Shown here one piece after another: positions 20,420 through 30,282 of a stretch of DNA of 64,000 bases (the first letter of the stretch is position 1; each line of letters opens with the position of its first letter). Under the pieces are notes generated by a model. The model ran no database searches. It saw only the letters and a list, made by a program, of their open reading frames with translations, and was not told the DNA's origin. A program made the translations under genes and the position numbers. This DNA is from Streptomyces sp. LBL. Its GTDB lineage: Bacteria > Actinomycetota > Actinomycetes > Streptomycetales > Streptomycetaceae. The DNA lies in assembly GCF_029893585.1 (NCBI RefSeq), contig NZ_JARXYX010000009.1, positions 1 to 64,000 of the forward strand, written 5' to 3'.

Positions 20420-20931
20420 CGGATTCCTTCCGCGTGCTGCCGTGGTGAAGGGTCGGAGAGTGCGGGGAACTCGCTTCTGAGCTTCTCGATCCCCCGGGCG
20501 AGCTGGGAGCGCACGGTGCTCGCCGAGATCTCCAGGTCGGCCGCTATCTCGCCGTCGGAGAGCTCGTGGAAGTACCGCAGCACCACGACCGTCCGCATCC
20601 GCATGGGCAGTTGCTGCAGCGCGCGCACCAACTGGTCCCTGCTGTCGACCTGTCCGTACTGGTCGCCGGGGGCGGCCCGGTCGGGAGTGTCCGCCTGCGA
20701 AACCGTACGGCGGAAGCGACGCCAGCGGTCGTTGGCCAGGTTCACCATGATCCGCCGAACGTAGGCGTCCGGGGCGTCCTTGCCGGAGATCGTGCGCCAC
20801 TTGCGGCAGGCCCGCTCCAGGGTCTCCTGGACCAGGTCCTCAGCGGCGTCGCGGCTCCCCGTGAGGATCAGCGCACCCCGGAACAGCGCAGCCGACCGGG
20901 CGGCGACGAATCCGTCGAAGTCCGTCTCCAC
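20416..20931 (-). CDS. ECF sigma factor, SigE family (SigE-like subgroup)
   Basis: A 171-residue extracytoplasmic-function sigma factor. Region 2 is LILTGSRDAAEDLVQETLERA with the DAYVRRIMVNLANDRWRR core-binding segment; region 4 is LPMRMRTVVVLRYFHELSDGEIAADLEISASTVRSQLARG. The GTG at 20931 has GGGAGGAG 4-5 nt upstream. This type is annotated 'SigE family sigma-70' in Streptomyces but is not the envelope-stress SigE itself. It overlaps the PASTA membrane protein gene by 4 nt. Confidence 0.93.
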   Translation of the reverse strand: METDFDGFVAARSAALFRGALILTGSRDAAEDLVQETLERACRKWRTISGKDAPDAYVRRIMVNLANDRWRRFRRTVSQADTPDRAAPGDQYGQVDSRDQLVRALQQLPMRMRTVVVLRYFHELSDGEIAADLEISASTVRSQLARGIEKLRSEFPALSDPSPRQHAEGIR

Positions 20932-21078
20932 ACGCTCCTCCCTTCCTGTCACCCCTCCTCGACGCGGACGCCAGGCGTTCTGCTGCACGGCGGCTGTGAG
21001 ACCTGAGTCACACGGCGGTCGGGACACGGGCGGCCGAGCGTCCGGAACATCCCCGGCGTCCCGTTCGCTGTACAGGGC

Positions 21079-22464
21079 ATGAGCGAATACCGCATCGAGC
21101 ACGACTCCATGGGCGAGGTACGCGTCCCGGCGGACGCGAAGTGGCGGGCCCAGACGCAACGGGCCGTGGAGAACTTCCCCATCTCCGGGCAGCGTCTGGA
21201 ACGCGCCCACATCGAGGCGCTCGCCCGGATCAAGGCGGCCGCGGCGAAGGTGAACGCCGCGCTCGGGGTGCTCGACAAGGACGTGTCCGAGGCCGTGCAG
21301 GAGGCGGCCGGAGAGGTCGCCGAGGGCCGGTGGGACGAGCACTTCCCGGTCGACGTGTTCCAGACCGGGTCCGGGACCTCGTCCAACATGAACACCAACG
21401 AGGTCATCGCCACCCTCGCCGGCGAGCGGCTGGGCCGGGCCGTGCACCCCAACGACCACGTCAACGCCTCGCAGTCGTCCAACGACGTCTTCCCCTCCTC
21501 GATCCACATCGCGGCCACCGCCGCGGTGACCAGGGACCTCATCCCCGCCCTTGATCACCTCGCCGGCTCGCTGGAGCGCAAGTCCGAGGAGTTCGCCGAC
21601 GTCGTGAAGTCGGGGCGCACCCACCTCATGGACGCCACCCCGGTCACCCTGGGGCAGGAGTTCGGTGGGTACGCGGCGCAGATCCGGTACGGCGTCGAGC
21701 GGCTGAACGCCTCCCTCCCCCGGCTCGCCGAGCTGCCCCTCGGGGGGACGGCCGTCGGCACCGGCATCAACACGCCGCCCGGTTTCTCCGCCGCCGTCAT
21801 CGAGGAGGTCGCCCGGACCACCGGGCTGCCGCTCACGGAGGCCCGCGACCACTTCGAGGCGCAGGGCGCGCGGGACGGGATCGTGGAGACCAGCGGGCAG
21901 CTGCGGACCATCGCCGTCGGACTGACGAAGATCGCGAACGATCTGCGGTGGATGTCCTCCGGCCCCCGGACCGGGCTCGCCGAGATCAGCCTTCCCGACC
22001 TCCAGCCCGGGTCGTCGATCATGCCGGGCAAGGTCAATCCGGTCATTCCCGAGGCCGTGCTGATGGTCGCCGCGCAGGTGATCGGCAACGACGCGACCGT
22101 CGCCACCGCGGGCGCCGCCGGCAACTTCGAGCTCAACGTGATGCTGCCGGTCATCGCCAAGAACGTGCTGGAGTCCGTCCGGCTGCTCGCCAACGTCTCC
22201 CGGCTGCTCGCCGACCGGACCGTCGACGGGATCGTCGCCCACCGGGAGCGGGCCCGGGAGTACGCCGAGTCGTCGCCGTCCGTCGTGACGCCGCTCAACA
22301 AGTACATCGGGTACGAGGAGGCCGCCAAGGTCGCCAAGAAGGCGCTGGCCGAGCGGAAGACCATCCGTCAGGTCGTCGTCGAGCGCGGGTACGTCGAGCG
22401 CGGCGACCTCACCGAACAGCAGCTCGACGAGGCGCTGGATGTCCTGCGGATGACACACCCGTAA
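21079..22464 (+). CDS. fumC: Class II fumarate hydratase
   Basis: A 461-residue, cofactor-free fumarase of the aspartase/fumarase superfamily. The signature [11 protein letters not shown] (311-321) carries the mobile catalytic serine loop, and [14 protein letters not shown] (96-109) and [17 protein letters not shown] (178-194) form the rest of the active site. It is oxygen-stable, complementing the iron-sulfur enzyme encoded 1.3 kb away. It is divergent from the ECF sigma gene, which leaves about 150 bp for both promoters. Confidence 0.97.
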   Translation: MSEYRIEHDSMGEVRVPADAKWRAQTQRAVENFPISGQRLERAHIEALARIKAAAAKVNAALGVLDKDVSEAVQEAAGEVAEGRWDEHFPVDVFQTGSGTSSNMNTNEVIATLAGERLGRAVHPNDHVNASQSSNDVFPSSIHIAATAAVTRDLIPALDHLAGSLERKSEEFADVVKSGRTHLMDATPVTLGQEFGGYAAQIRYGVERLNASLPRLAELPLGGTAVGTGINTPPGFSAAVIEEVARTTGLPLTEARDHFEAQGARDGIVETSGQLRTIAVGLTKIANDLRWMSSGPRTGLAEISLPDLQPGSSIMPGKVNPVIPEAVLMVAAQVIGNDATVATAGAAGNFELNVMLPVIAKNVLESVRLLANVSRLLADRTVDGIVAHRERAREYAESSPSVVTPLNKYIGYEEAAKVAKKALAERKTIRQVVVERGYVERGDLTEQQLDEALDVLRMTHP

Positions 22465-22570
22465 CCACTCGCGAACAAATTTCCGCCCGGCGCGCGAACC
22501 CTTCCCGCCAGGCGCGCGAACCGTGACGCGCACCGCAGCGTCGTATGCCCATGGCACCTAATATCTGTGC

Positions 22571-23266
22571 ATGGCAGACGGTGGAGCGGTGAGAGCCGAA
22601 GTGGACGCGGGCGGGCCGGCGGTGTTCTGGGCGCCCGGGAGTCAGATCCTGTGGCGTTACCGGGAGAACGGCGGCGCGCGCTTCCACATCGCGCGCCCGG
22701 TGACCGTCGTACGCGACGACAGCGAGCTGCTCGCCACGTGGATGGCGCCGGGCACCGAGTGTGTGAAGCCGGTGCTCGCGGACGGCACGCCCGTGCACGT
22801 CGAGCCGCTGCAGACCCGCTACACCAAGCCGCGGGCCGTGACCCGCGGCCGCTGGTTCGGGACGGGGGTGCTGAAGCTGGCGCGGCCCGGTGAGCCCTGG
22901 TCGGTGTGGCTGTTCTGGGAGCCGGGCTGGCAGTTCAAGAACTGGTACGTGAACCTGGAGGAGCCGCTGGCGCGCTGGGCCGGCGGGGTCGACTCCGAGG
23001 ACCACTTCCTCGACATCACCGTGGAGCCGGACCGCAGGTGGCAGTGGCGGGACGAGGACGAGTTCGCGCAGGCCCAGCGGGACGGGTTGATGGACGCCCG
23101 CCTCGCGCAGAAGGTACGGGAAGCCGGCCACTCGGCGGTGGAGGTGATCCGCGCCTGGGGGCCGCCGTTCTCCGACGGCTGGCAGCACTGGCGGCCCGAT
23201 CCGTCCTGGTCCGTCCCGTCCCTGCCGCCGGACTGGGATCGAACACCCGCGCATTTGGGCTCGTGA
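22571..23266 (+). CDS. DUF402 protein
   Basis: A 231-residue protein of the DUF402 family, whose characterised members are nucleotide phosphohydrolases such as FomD-type enzymes. The family core is recognisable: ILWRYRENGGARFHIARPVTVV, WSVWLFWEPGWQFKNWYVNLEEP, and the acidic DSEDHFLDITVEPDRRWQWRDEDEF, which supplies metal-binding aspartates. The ATG at 22571 begins MADGGAVRAEV. It follows fumC by about 100 bp. The physiological substrate is unknown. Confidence 0.85.
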   Translation: MADGGAVRAEVDAGGPAVFWAPGSQILWRYRENGGARFHIARPVTVVRDDSELLATWMAPGTECVKPVLADGTPVHVEPLQTRYTKPRAVTRGRWFGTGVLKLARPGEPWSVWLFWEPGWQFKNWYVNLEEPLARWAGGVDSEDHFLDITVEPDRRWQWRDEDEFAQAQRDGLMDARLAQKVREAGHSAVEVIRAWGPPFSDGWQHWRPDPSWSVPSLPPDWDRTPAHLGS

Positions 23267-23558
23267 GACCCTTGATGCGCCCCGGGGCAAGAAACGTAGG
23301 ATCGTCCTCCGCAAGGGCGCGCAGTGGCAACTATCAGGGACCGCGCTGAGTTTGACCGATCGTCATCGAGGGGCGGCAGGACGTGAGCGAGGGGTACGAG
23401 CGCAACACCGGTGAAGGCCGAGTACGGTCCGGTGCCACAGGAACAGCCTCTGACCACGCGGGAAATCCGTTCCTGGGGCATGTATTCCGGGTATCGGGTT
23501 CTCGGCGGGACCAACTGCGCACACGGCGCACCGGCTCTGACGGACGGATTCGACACGC

Positions 23559-25688
23559 GTGACGGAGCAGCCGACCTTCGAACCCCCCCAGGCGGGCATC
23601 GACCCTGCGGACGGCCGCGGGGCGCTCCTGCGTGCCTCGACGCCGTCCCACCCGCACGGCGCGGACGACACGGACACGCCGTCGTACGCGCCCGGCGCCG
23701 GCGCTTTACCGGTACAGGCCCGGGCCGGCGAGACACCGCCCGCCGGATCCGGTACGACGACGCCCACGCCCGGCACGACGACATCGAGCGGCATGGACAA
23801 CAACCCCGCGGGCCCCGGCCCCGAGCACTCCCAGCCCGCCTCCGCCGAGCCCGACACACACCGCCCGCGGCCCGTTCCGGAGGGCATCCCGGTCCAGCCG
23901 GGGGCCGAGCCCGTCGACGGGTCGGACGGTGGCCAGGAGCGCCGGTCCGGGCGGGGTCTGGCGCCCGGCCGGCCCACGCCGATGCGGCGGGACGGGGACC
24001 GGCTGCGTTTCGTGGGCGCCGCGACCCGGCGGATCGCCCGCGGCCTCGACCTCGACGAGATCGTGATGGGGCTGTGCCGGGCGACCGTGCCGACGTTCTC
24101 GGACGCGATCCTCGTCTATCTGCGCGACCCGCTGCCGGTGGGCGACGAGCGCCCCGTCGGACCGCTGGTGCTGCGACTGCGCCGGACCGACCGGATTCCG
24201 CAGGAACGGGACCTGGAGGACGGGATCCTGCCGGTGCCCGTGCCGGATCCGTCCGAACTGGGCACGATCGGCACCGAACTGTGTGAGGTGCAGCCAGGAA
24301 GCGCGCTCGCCGAGGTGCTGCGCGGGGTGCGCCCCGTCTTCACGGACACCCCCGCCGCCCGCGCCGCCCTGCCCGAACTTCTCGGTGACAACAGCGAGTT
24401 CGTCGTATCCAGCGGACAGCGAGCGATCCTCGCCCCGCTGCGCGGCCGACGCCGGGTGATCGGCGCCGCGCTGTTCCTGCGCCGCCCGGACCGGATCCCC
24501 TTCGACCCCGACGACCTGCTGGTCGCGGCCCAGCTCGCCACGCACAGCGCGCTCGGCATCGACAAGGCGGTGCTGTACGGCCGTGAGGCGTACATCGCCG
24601 ACGAACTCCAGCGCGCCATGCTGCCCGAGACGCTGCCGCGGCCCACGGGTGTGCGGCTGGCGTCCCGCTATCTGCCCGCCGCCGAGACCGCGCGGGTCGG
24701 CGGCGACTGGTACGACGCGATCCCGCTGCCCGGCAGCCGGGTCGCGCTGGTGGTCGGTGACGTCATGGGTCACTCCATGACCAGCGCGGCCATCATGGGC
24801 CAGCTGCGGACGACGGCCCTGACGCTCGCCGGGCTCGACCTGCCTCCGCAGGAGGTCCTGCACCACCTCGACGAACAGGCGCAGCGCCTGGGCACCGACC
24901 GCATGGCTACCTGTCTGTACGCCGTCTACGACCCGGTGGCGCACCGGATCACCGTCGCCAACGCCGGCCATCCCCCACCGGTCCTGCTGCACCTGGGCGG
25001 CCGGGCCGAGGTGCTTCGGGTGCCGCCGGGGGCGCCGATCGGGGTGGGCGGTGTCGACTTCGAGGCCGTGGAGCTGGACGCGCCCGCCGGAGCGACCCTG
25101 CTCCTCTACACGGACGGGCTCGTGGAGTCGCGCCTGCGGGACGTGTGGACCGGCATAGAGCAGCTGCGCGAGAAGCTCGCCGCGACCGCGCAGCTGACCG
25201 GGCCCGACCATCCGCCGCCGCTCGAGGCCCTGTGTGACGAGGTGCTGGACATGCTCGGCCCGGGCGACCGGGACGACGACATCGCGCTGCTCGCCGCCCG
25301 CTTCGACGGGATCGCGCCGAGCGACGTGGCGTACTGGTACCTGGAGCCGGAGGAGATGGCCCCCGGCCGGGCCCGTCGGCTGGCCCGCCAGGCGCTGTCC
25401 CGCTGGGGCCTGGAGGAGCTCAGCGACTCGATGGAGCTGCTGGTCAGCGAGGTCGTGACCAACGCGGTGCGGTATGCGACCCGGCCCATCACGCTACGGC
25501 TGCTGCGCACGGACGTGCTGCGCTGCGAGGTGGGCGACGATGTGCCGCAACTGCCGCGGCTGCGGCAGGCGCGCGCCACGGACGAGGGCGGGCGTGGCTT
25601 GTACCTCGTGAACAGGCTGGCCAGGCGGTGGGGCGCGACTCGGCTGAGTACCGGGAAGGTTGTCTGGTTCGAGCTGAATCGGACGTAG
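23559..25688 (+). CDS. GAF-SpoIIE phosphatase-kinase signalling protein
   Basis: A 709-residue cytoplasmic regulator. About 135 disordered Pro/Gly-rich residues precede a GAF-like sensor domain (150-330). The PP2C/SpoIIE phosphatase domain follows at about 350-590, with metal ligands in VGGDWYDAIPL, VGDVMGHSMTSAA and GDRDDDIALLAARF. An HATPase_c_2 anti-sigma kinase domain (ELLVSEVVTNAVRYATRP...DEGGRGLYLVNRLARRWG) ends the protein. Such fusions control anti-sigma/anti-anti-sigma partner switches in Streptomyces; no partner gene lies adjacent. The GTG at 23559 is the likely start. The preceding 290 bp hold no gene. Confidence 0.9.
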   Translation: MTEQPTFEPPQAGIDPADGRGALLRASTPSHPHGADDTDTPSYAPGAGALPVQARAGETPPAGSGTTTPTPGTTTSSGMDNNPAGPGPEHSQPASAEPDTHRPRPVPEGIPVQPGAEPVDGSDGGQERRSGRGLAPGRPTPMRRDGDRLRFVGAATRRIARGLDLDEIVMGLCRATVPTFSDAILVYLRDPLPVGDERPVGPLVLRLRRTDRIPQERDLEDGILPVPVPDPSELGTIGTELCEVQPGSALAEVLRGVRPVFTDTPAARAALPELLGDNSEFVVSSGQRAILAPLRGRRRVIGAALFLRRPDRIPFDPDDLLVAAQLATHSALGIDKAVLYGREAYIADELQRAMLPETLPRPTGVRLASRYLPAAETARVGGDWYDAIPLPGSRVALVVGDVMGHSMTSAAIMGQLRTTALTLAGLDLPPQEVLHHLDEQAQRLGTDRMATCLYAVYDPVAHRITVANAGHPPPVLLHLGGRAEVLRVPPGAPIGVGGVDFEAVELDAPAGATLLLYTDGLVESRLRDVWTGIEQLREKLAATAQLTGPDHPPPLEALCDEVLDMLGPGDRDDDIALLAARFDGIAPSDVAYWYLEPEEMAPGRARRLARQALSRWGLEELSDSMELLVSEVVTNAVRYATRPITLRLLRTDVLRCEVGDDVPQLPRLRQARATDEGGRGLYLVNRLARRWGATRLSTGKVVWFELNRT

Positions 25689-25817
25689 AGCGTCCCGTCG
25701 TCGCCTTCCGGCCAGGCCGGTCCTTCCTTCGCACGAGGGCGATCAGTACCGCCGGACCGAGCGACGTCATCGGGAACTCAGGTTCCTCTTCATCGGCTGC
25801 CGACCCGCGGGGACCGG

Positions 25818-28184
25818 CTACTGACCGTCAAGCGGGTCCAGTGGCTCGTCGGACGGGGTGCCGCTCGACGCCGGAGGGGACGTCACCGGAGTGCTCGGTG
25901 GGGTGATGCTCGGGGAGTTCGTGGGGGACTCCGACACGGGGGGCTCGGAGGACGGGGGCGCCGAGGACGTCGTCGGCTTCGACGGCGGGGGCTCCGTGGA
26001 CGGCTCCTCCGACGGGGTCTGGGTCCGGGTCGGGGGCACGGACGGAGCCGGCGTCCTGGTCGGTTTGACCGCCGCGCCCTGGTCGGTGTCCAGGTCGAAC
26101 TTGCCGTTGCGGGCCGAGGCGCCGAAGGTGTACGCCGCCCAGATCTTCGCCGGGAAACCGCCGCCGTTGACGCGGTCCTCGCCGCCCGCGCCGTACATCT
26201 TGGCATGTGCGCGGGTCTTCTCGTCCTCGCCGAAAAGACCGACGGAGGTGACCAGGTCCGGCGTGTATCCGGTGAACCAGGCCGACTTGTTGTCGTCGGA
26301 GGTACCGGTCTTGCCGGCGACCTGCTGGCCGTCGCGCGCGGAGTTGTCGCGCACGGAGGTGCGGGCCGTACCGTCGTCGACCACACCGGTCAGCACCGAG
26401 GTGACCGTGTCGGCGGTCCCCCGGCTGAGGATCTGGTCACCGATCGGGTCGGGTATCTGCACCGAGCGGTTGGAGTGCTCGGCCGCCTTGACGATGGTCG
26501 GCGTGACCTGCTTGCCGTGGTTGTCGAGGGTGGCGTAGACGCCGGCCATCTGCAGCGGGCTCGCGCCCATGGTGCCGAGGGTCAGCGCGGGTACCGGCTT
26601 CATGCCGGCGGTGTCCATGCCGAGCTGGTCGGCCACCTTCAGCACGTTGTCCATGCCGACGTCCACGCCCAGCTGCGCGAAGACGGAGTTGATGGACTTG
26701 TTCATCGCCGTCTGCACGGTGACGTCGCCGTAGTCGCGGTCGTCCTCGTTCTCCGGCGCGAAGCCGATGTCGCTGCCCTTGACCGGGCGCTTGCTGGTGC
26801 CGTCGTAGACCGTGTTCGCGTTGATCGGCTTGTCGTCCTGGGTGGTGGCCTTCTCCTCCAGGGCGGCGGCGAGGATCACCGGCTTGAACGTCGACGCGGG
26901 CTGGTAGTCCGTGCGGGTCGCGTTGCTGGTGTAGTGCTTGAAGTAGTCCACACCGCCGTACAGCGCGACGACCGCGCCCGTCTTGGGGGCGACCGAGACC
27001 GCGCCGGCCTGGATGTTCTTGTCGACCTTCCGCTTCTTCGGGTCCAGCTTGCTGGTCAGCCGGGACTTGACGGACTTCTCCAGCTGGGCCTGCTTCTTCT
27101 TGTCGATGTTCAGGGTGATGGTCCAGCCCTGGTTCTCGACCTTGGCCTGCGCCTCGGACAGGGAGATGCCCTCCTGCCCCATCAGCTGCTGCTCGAGCTG
27201 TTGGTTGGCGAGCGCGACCAGATACCCCTTCTGCCCCTCCAGGCCCGCGACCGGCTTGGGATCCTTCGGCTCCGGGAACCTCATGGCGCCGCGCTTGCCC
27301 TTGTCCAGCCAGTTCTCCTCGACCATGTTGTCCAGGACGTAGTTCCAGCGGGCCTTCACCAGCCGCTTGCCGGTGTCGGACGCGACCGCCCAGTCGTACT
27401 GGCTCGGCGCCTGCAGAAGGGCCGCGAGGTAGGCGCCCTGCTCCACCGTGAGCTTCTCGGCATCGACGCGGTAGTAGGCCTGGGCGGCGGCCTGGATGCC
27501 GTAGGCGTTGCGGCCGTAGTAGCTGGTGTTGATGTAGCCGGCGAGGATGTCGTCCTTGGACATCTGGCGGTCCACCTTCAGGGAGATGACCATCTCCTTG
27601 AGCTTGCGGGTGACCGTCTGCTCCTGGCTGAGGTAGTAGTTCTTGACGTACTGCTGGGTGATCGTCGAACCGCCCTGCGCGCCCCGGCCCCTGGCGGTGT
27701 TGTACAGACCGCGGGCCGTGCCCCTGAGGTCGATGCCGGAGTCGTGGTAGAAGGTCTTGTTCTCGGCGGCGACAAAGGTGTGCTGGACACCCTTGGGCAC
27801 CTTGGACAGGTCCACGATCTCGCGGTTGACCTTGCCGTCACGGGCGAGGACGGTGCCGTCGCTGTACTTGTAGACGTTGCTCTGGCGCAGCGCGGCCTGC
27901 GCCGCCGCGTTGCCGTCGGGGACGGACACCATGATGTACAGCACGGCGAAGGCGCCGATGCCGAGCAGGCAGAGGCCGAAGAAGGTGCCGATGATCTTCT
28001 TCCAGGTGAACAGCCTGCGCAGGCCGCTCTTCCCGGTGCCGGTCTGCGCGCGCTTGCCGGTGGCCGCCCGGCGGGCCGCCGCCCGGCCGCCGCCGACGCC
28101 CGTGGCCGGTGTCGCGGACGAGCCTGTGGGCTCCGTGCGGTGGCCGCCGCGCTGTCGCGCTCGTCTCTCTTCCGCTCGTCCCAT
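25818..28184 (-). CDS. Bifunctional class A penicillin-binding protein
   Basis: A 788-residue peptidoglycan synthase. It has a basic cytoplasmic N-terminus and one membrane anchor (about 64-86), then a GT51 glycosyltransferase domain with AAENKTFYHDSG and GGSTITQQYVKN. The transpeptidase domain shows all three motifs: STFK (nucleophile, in YQPASTFKPV), SIN, and KTGTSDD. The last 110 residues are a Pro/Ser/Thr-rich tail, common in streptomycete PBPs. The glycosyltransferase motif reads AEN where ED is usual, and FYHDSG where a histidine is usual at the second position; the catalytic glutamate is kept. Confidence 0.95.
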   Translation of the reverse strand: MGRAEERRARQRGGHRTEPTGSSATPATGVGGGRAAARRAATGKRAQTGTGKSGLRRLFTWKKIIGTFFGLCLLGIGAFAVLYIMVSVPDGNAAAQAALRQSNVYKYSDGTVLARDGKVNREIVDLSKVPKGVQHTFVAAENKTFYHDSGIDLRGTARGLYNTARGRGAQGGSTITQQYVKNYYLSQEQTVTRKLKEMVISLKVDRQMSKDDILAGYINTSYYGRNAYGIQAAAQAYYRVDAEKLTVEQGAYLAALLQAPSQYDWAVASDTGKRLVKARWNYVLDNMVEENWLDKGKRGAMRFPEPKDPKPVAGLEGQKGYLVALANQQLEQQLMGQEGISLSEAQAKVENQGWTITLNIDKKKQAQLEKSVKSRLTSKLDPKKRKVDKNIQAGAVSVAPKTGAVVALYGGVDYFKHYTSNATRTDYQPASTFKPVILAAALEEKATTQDDKPINANTVYDGTSKRPVKGSDIGFAPENEDDRDYGDVTVQTAMNKSINSVFAQLGVDVGMDNVLKVADQLGMDTAGMKPVPALTLGTMGASPLQMAGVYATLDNHGKQVTPTIVKAAEHSNRSVQIPDPIGDQILSRGTADTVTSVLTGVVDDGTARTSVRDNSARDGQQVAGKTGTSDDNKSAWFTGYTPDLVTSVGLFGEDEKTRAHAKMYGAGGEDRVNGGGFPAKIWAAYTFGASARNGKFDLDTDQGAAVKPTRTPAPSVPPTRTQTPSEEPSTEPPPSKPTTSSAPPSSEPPVSESPTNSPSITPPSTPVTSPPASSGTPSDEPLDPLDGQ

Positions 28185-28368
28185 GAGTCCGCTCGCTCCG
28201 CTTCCTTCTCTGCTGTCACGCCGATGGCCGGCTCGGATCAGCTCCGAAAACTAACACCGCCTGGTATGACAAAGTGCTCCCGATCCCGCCTTTTACGGAC
28301 GTGACAATCAGCACCCGTCCTGGTGGAACCGACGCGCGAGAGCGGGTGAGGGTTGCCGTGACGGGGTA

Positions 28369-28382
28369 AAGTGATATCACTT
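28369..28382. promoter_or_regulatory. Perfect 14-bp palindrome before the SPFH gene
   Basis: AAGTGATATCACTT is a perfect palindrome in an AT-rich patch 59 bp upstream of the SPFH start, in DNA that is otherwise over 70% GC. It has the form of an operator for a dimeric repressor (GntR/YtrA-like or the coupled ribbon-helix-helix protein). Which protein binds is not known. Confidence 0.6.
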
Positions 28383-28440
28383 AGATAAAGGATGCACGCT
28401 GTTCGTACACGAACGAACGTACGAGAAACGGGGGATATCC

Positions 28441-29412
28441 ATGTCCACGCACGACTCCACACTGACCACCGAGACAACCGAGACCACCGCGACCACCGAG
28501 ACCGCCGACATACCCACCATGCCCGCGCCCCGCGTGCGGGAGTTCCCCGCGCACAACATCGGCGGCGGGCTCGCGCTGCTGCTGGGCCTGGTCGGGCTGC
28601 TGCTCGGCGTCGGCATGGTGGTGACCGCCACCACGGTCGCGGCGACCGGCGTCAAGGCGGTCCTGATCGTCGGCGGCATCCTGATCGGCCTGGCCGCGTT
28701 CACCGCGATGTGCGGCCTGAACACGGTGGCGCCGGGCGAGGCCCGGGTCGTCCAGCTCTTCGGGCGCTACCGGGGGACGATCCGCGAGGACGGGCTGCGC
28801 TGGGTGAACCCGCTCACCTCCCGAGAGAAGATCTCGACCCGGGTCCGCAACCACGAGACCCCGGTCCTCAAGGTCAACGACGCCTACGGGAACCCGATCG
28901 AGCTGGCCGCGGTCGTGGTGTGGAAGGTGGCGGACACCGCCCAGGCCACCTTCGAGGTGGACGACTTCCTGGAGTTCGTCGCCACCCAGACCGAGACGGC
29001 CCTGCGGCACATCGCCATCGAGTACCCGTACGACGCCCATGACGAGGACGGGCTCTCGCTGCGCGGCAACGCCGAGGACATCACCGAGAAGCTCGCCGTC
29101 GAGCTGCACGCGCGCGTGGAGGCGGCCGGCGTGCAGATCATCGAGTCGCGCTTCACGCACCTCGCGTACGCGCCCGAGATCGCCTCGGCGATGCTCCAGC
29201 GGCAGCAGGCCGGCGCGGTCGTCGCGGCCCGGCGGGAGATCGTGGAAGGCGCGGTGGGGATGGTCGAGGCGGCGCTGGCCCGGATCACCGAGCAGGACAT
29301 CGTCCAACTGGACGAGGAGCGGAAGGCGGCGATGGTGTCCAACCTGATGGTGGTGCTGTGCGGCGACCGCGCCCCGCAGCCGGTGCTGAACACGGGGACC
29401 CTCTACCAGTGA
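28441..29412 (+). CDS. SPFH/Band 7 (stomatin-like) membrane protein
   Basis: A 323-residue protein: a Thr/Glu-rich N-terminus, two adjacent hydrophobic segments at about 40-60 and 64-86, and an SPFH domain from residue 95 ([31 protein letters not shown]...) to about 300, ending in an [19 protein letters not shown] helix. SPFH proteins form large oligomers that organise membrane microdomains and recruit proteases or NfeD partners; no NfeD gene is adjacent. The GTG of the next gene overlaps its stop, so the two are coupled. Confidence 0.92.
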   Translation: MSTHDSTLTTETTETTATTETADIPTMPAPRVREFPAHNIGGGLALLLGLVGLLLGVGMVVTATTVAATGVKAVLIVGGILIGLAAFTAMCGLNTVAPGEARVVQLFGRYRGTIREDGLRWVNPLTSREKISTRVRNHETPVLKVNDAYGNPIELAAVVVWKVADTAQATFEVDDFLEFVATQTETALRHIAIEYPYDAHDEDGLSLRGNAEDITEKLAVELHARVEAAGVQIIESRFTHLAYAPEIASAMLQRQQAGAVVAARREIVEGAVGMVEAALARITEQDIVQLDEERKAAMVSNLMVVLCGDRAPQPVLNTGTLYQ

Positions 29413-29663
29413 CCGCGTCCCCCGAGGGGCCCACGCCCCGGAGGCGGCCGCAGCAGCGCAAGCAGGTGCTGCTGCGGCTGGACCCGTTGGTGTACGAGGC
29501 GCTGGCACGGTGGGCCGGGAGCGAGCTGCGCTCGGCCAACGCGCAGATCGAGTTCCTGTTGCGCAAGGCACTCGCGGACGCCGGTCGCCTGCCCGGCGAT
29601 GCCGGAGCGATCCCGCGTCGCGGTCGGCCGCCCAAGGATTCCGGGCCTGTCGCGGAACCGTGA
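29409..29663 (+). CDS. Ribbon-helix-helix (Arc-type) protein
   Basis: An 84-residue basic protein. RRRPQQRKQVLLRLDPLVYEALARWAGSELRSANAQIEFLLRKAL fits the ribbon-helix-helix fold: a short strand (QVLLRLD) followed by two helices, with the 'SANAQIE' turn typical of Arc-type antitoxin-like regulators. The C-terminal RRGRPPKD is AT-hook-like. It begins at GTG 29409 overlapping the SPFH stop (GTGA). It may bind the 14-bp palindrome upstream and autoregulate the pair; that is inference. Confidence 0.8.
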   Translation: MTASPEGPTPRRRPQQRKQVLLRLDPLVYEALARWAGSELRSANAQIEFLLRKALADAGRLPGDAGAIPRRGRPPKDSGPVAEP

Positions 29664-29717
29664 CAATGGGCTCCCACCTGGAGGGCCGCACGCCCCGCCA
29701 TCGTCTGAACACTCGAC

Positions 29718-29748
29718 GTATACATGCGGGGTATACACGGTGTGTACA
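29718..29748. promoter_or_regulatory. Three phased PadR-type boxes
   Basis: GTATAC at 29718-29723, GTATAC at 29731-29736 and TGTACA at 29743-29748 are 6-bp palindromes spaced 13 and 12 bp apart, immediately upstream of padR. Such AT-rich boxes are typical of PadR autoregulation. Confidence 0.5.
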
Positions 29749-29757
29749 TTCCTCTCC

Positions 29758-30282
29758 ATGTCCATTGGTCACACTCTCCTGGGACTCCTGGAGTCCGGCC
29801 CGCGTCACGGTTACGACCTGAAACGGGCCTTCGACGAGAAGTTCGGTCACGACCGGCCGCTGCACTACGGCCAGGTCTACTCGACGATGTCCCGGCTCCT
29901 GAAGAACGGCCTCGTCGAGGTCGACGGCATGGAGCCCGGCGACGGGCCGGAGCGCAAGCGGTACGCGATCACCGAGGCCGGGATCACCGACGTACAGCGG
30001 TGGCTCGCGACGCCGGAGAAGCCCGAGCCGTATCTGCAGTCGACGCTGTACACCAAGGTCGTCCTCGCGCTGCTGACCCGGCGGAACGCGGCCGACATCC
30101 TGGACACGCAGCGCGCCGAGCACCTGCGCATGATGCGGATCCTCACCGACCGCAAGCGCAAGGGCGATCTGGCGGACCAGCTGATCTGCGACCACGCGCT
30201 CTTCCATCTGGAGGCCGATCTGCGGTGGCTGGAACTGACGGCCGCGCGGCTCGGCAAGCTCGCCGAGGCGGTGGCCGAGTGA
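29758..30282 (+). CDS. PadR family transcriptional regulator
   Basis: A 174-residue repressor with the N-terminal winged helix (HTLLGLLESGPRHGYDLKRAFDEKF...LHYGQVYSTMSRLLKNGLVEVD) and the C-terminal Vir_act_alpha_C dimerisation helices (LRMMRILTDRKRKGD...FHLEADLRWLELTAARLG). ATG 29758 is chosen because it begins MSIGHTLLGLL directly after the operator cluster. It is the first gene of a padR-ABC-FtsX operon, with a GTGA overlap to the ATPase, so it probably represses this efflux-type transporter in response to a ligand. Confidence 0.93.
   Translation: MSIGHTLLGLLESGPRHGYDLKRAFDEKFGHDRPLHYGQVYSTMSRLLKNGLVEVDGMEPGDGPERKRYAITEAGITDVQRWLATPEKPEPYLQSTLYTKVVLALLTRRNAADILDTQRAEHLRMMRILTDRKRKGDLADQLICDHALFHLEADLRWLELTAARLGKLAEAVAE

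Noticed and set aside
26205..28304. A 699-codon plus-strand frame opposite the penicillin-binding protein
   Set aside because: It is the shadow of the PBP gene: no motifs, no ribosome-binding site, and residues biased to Val/Leu/Arg/Asp as expected from the complement.
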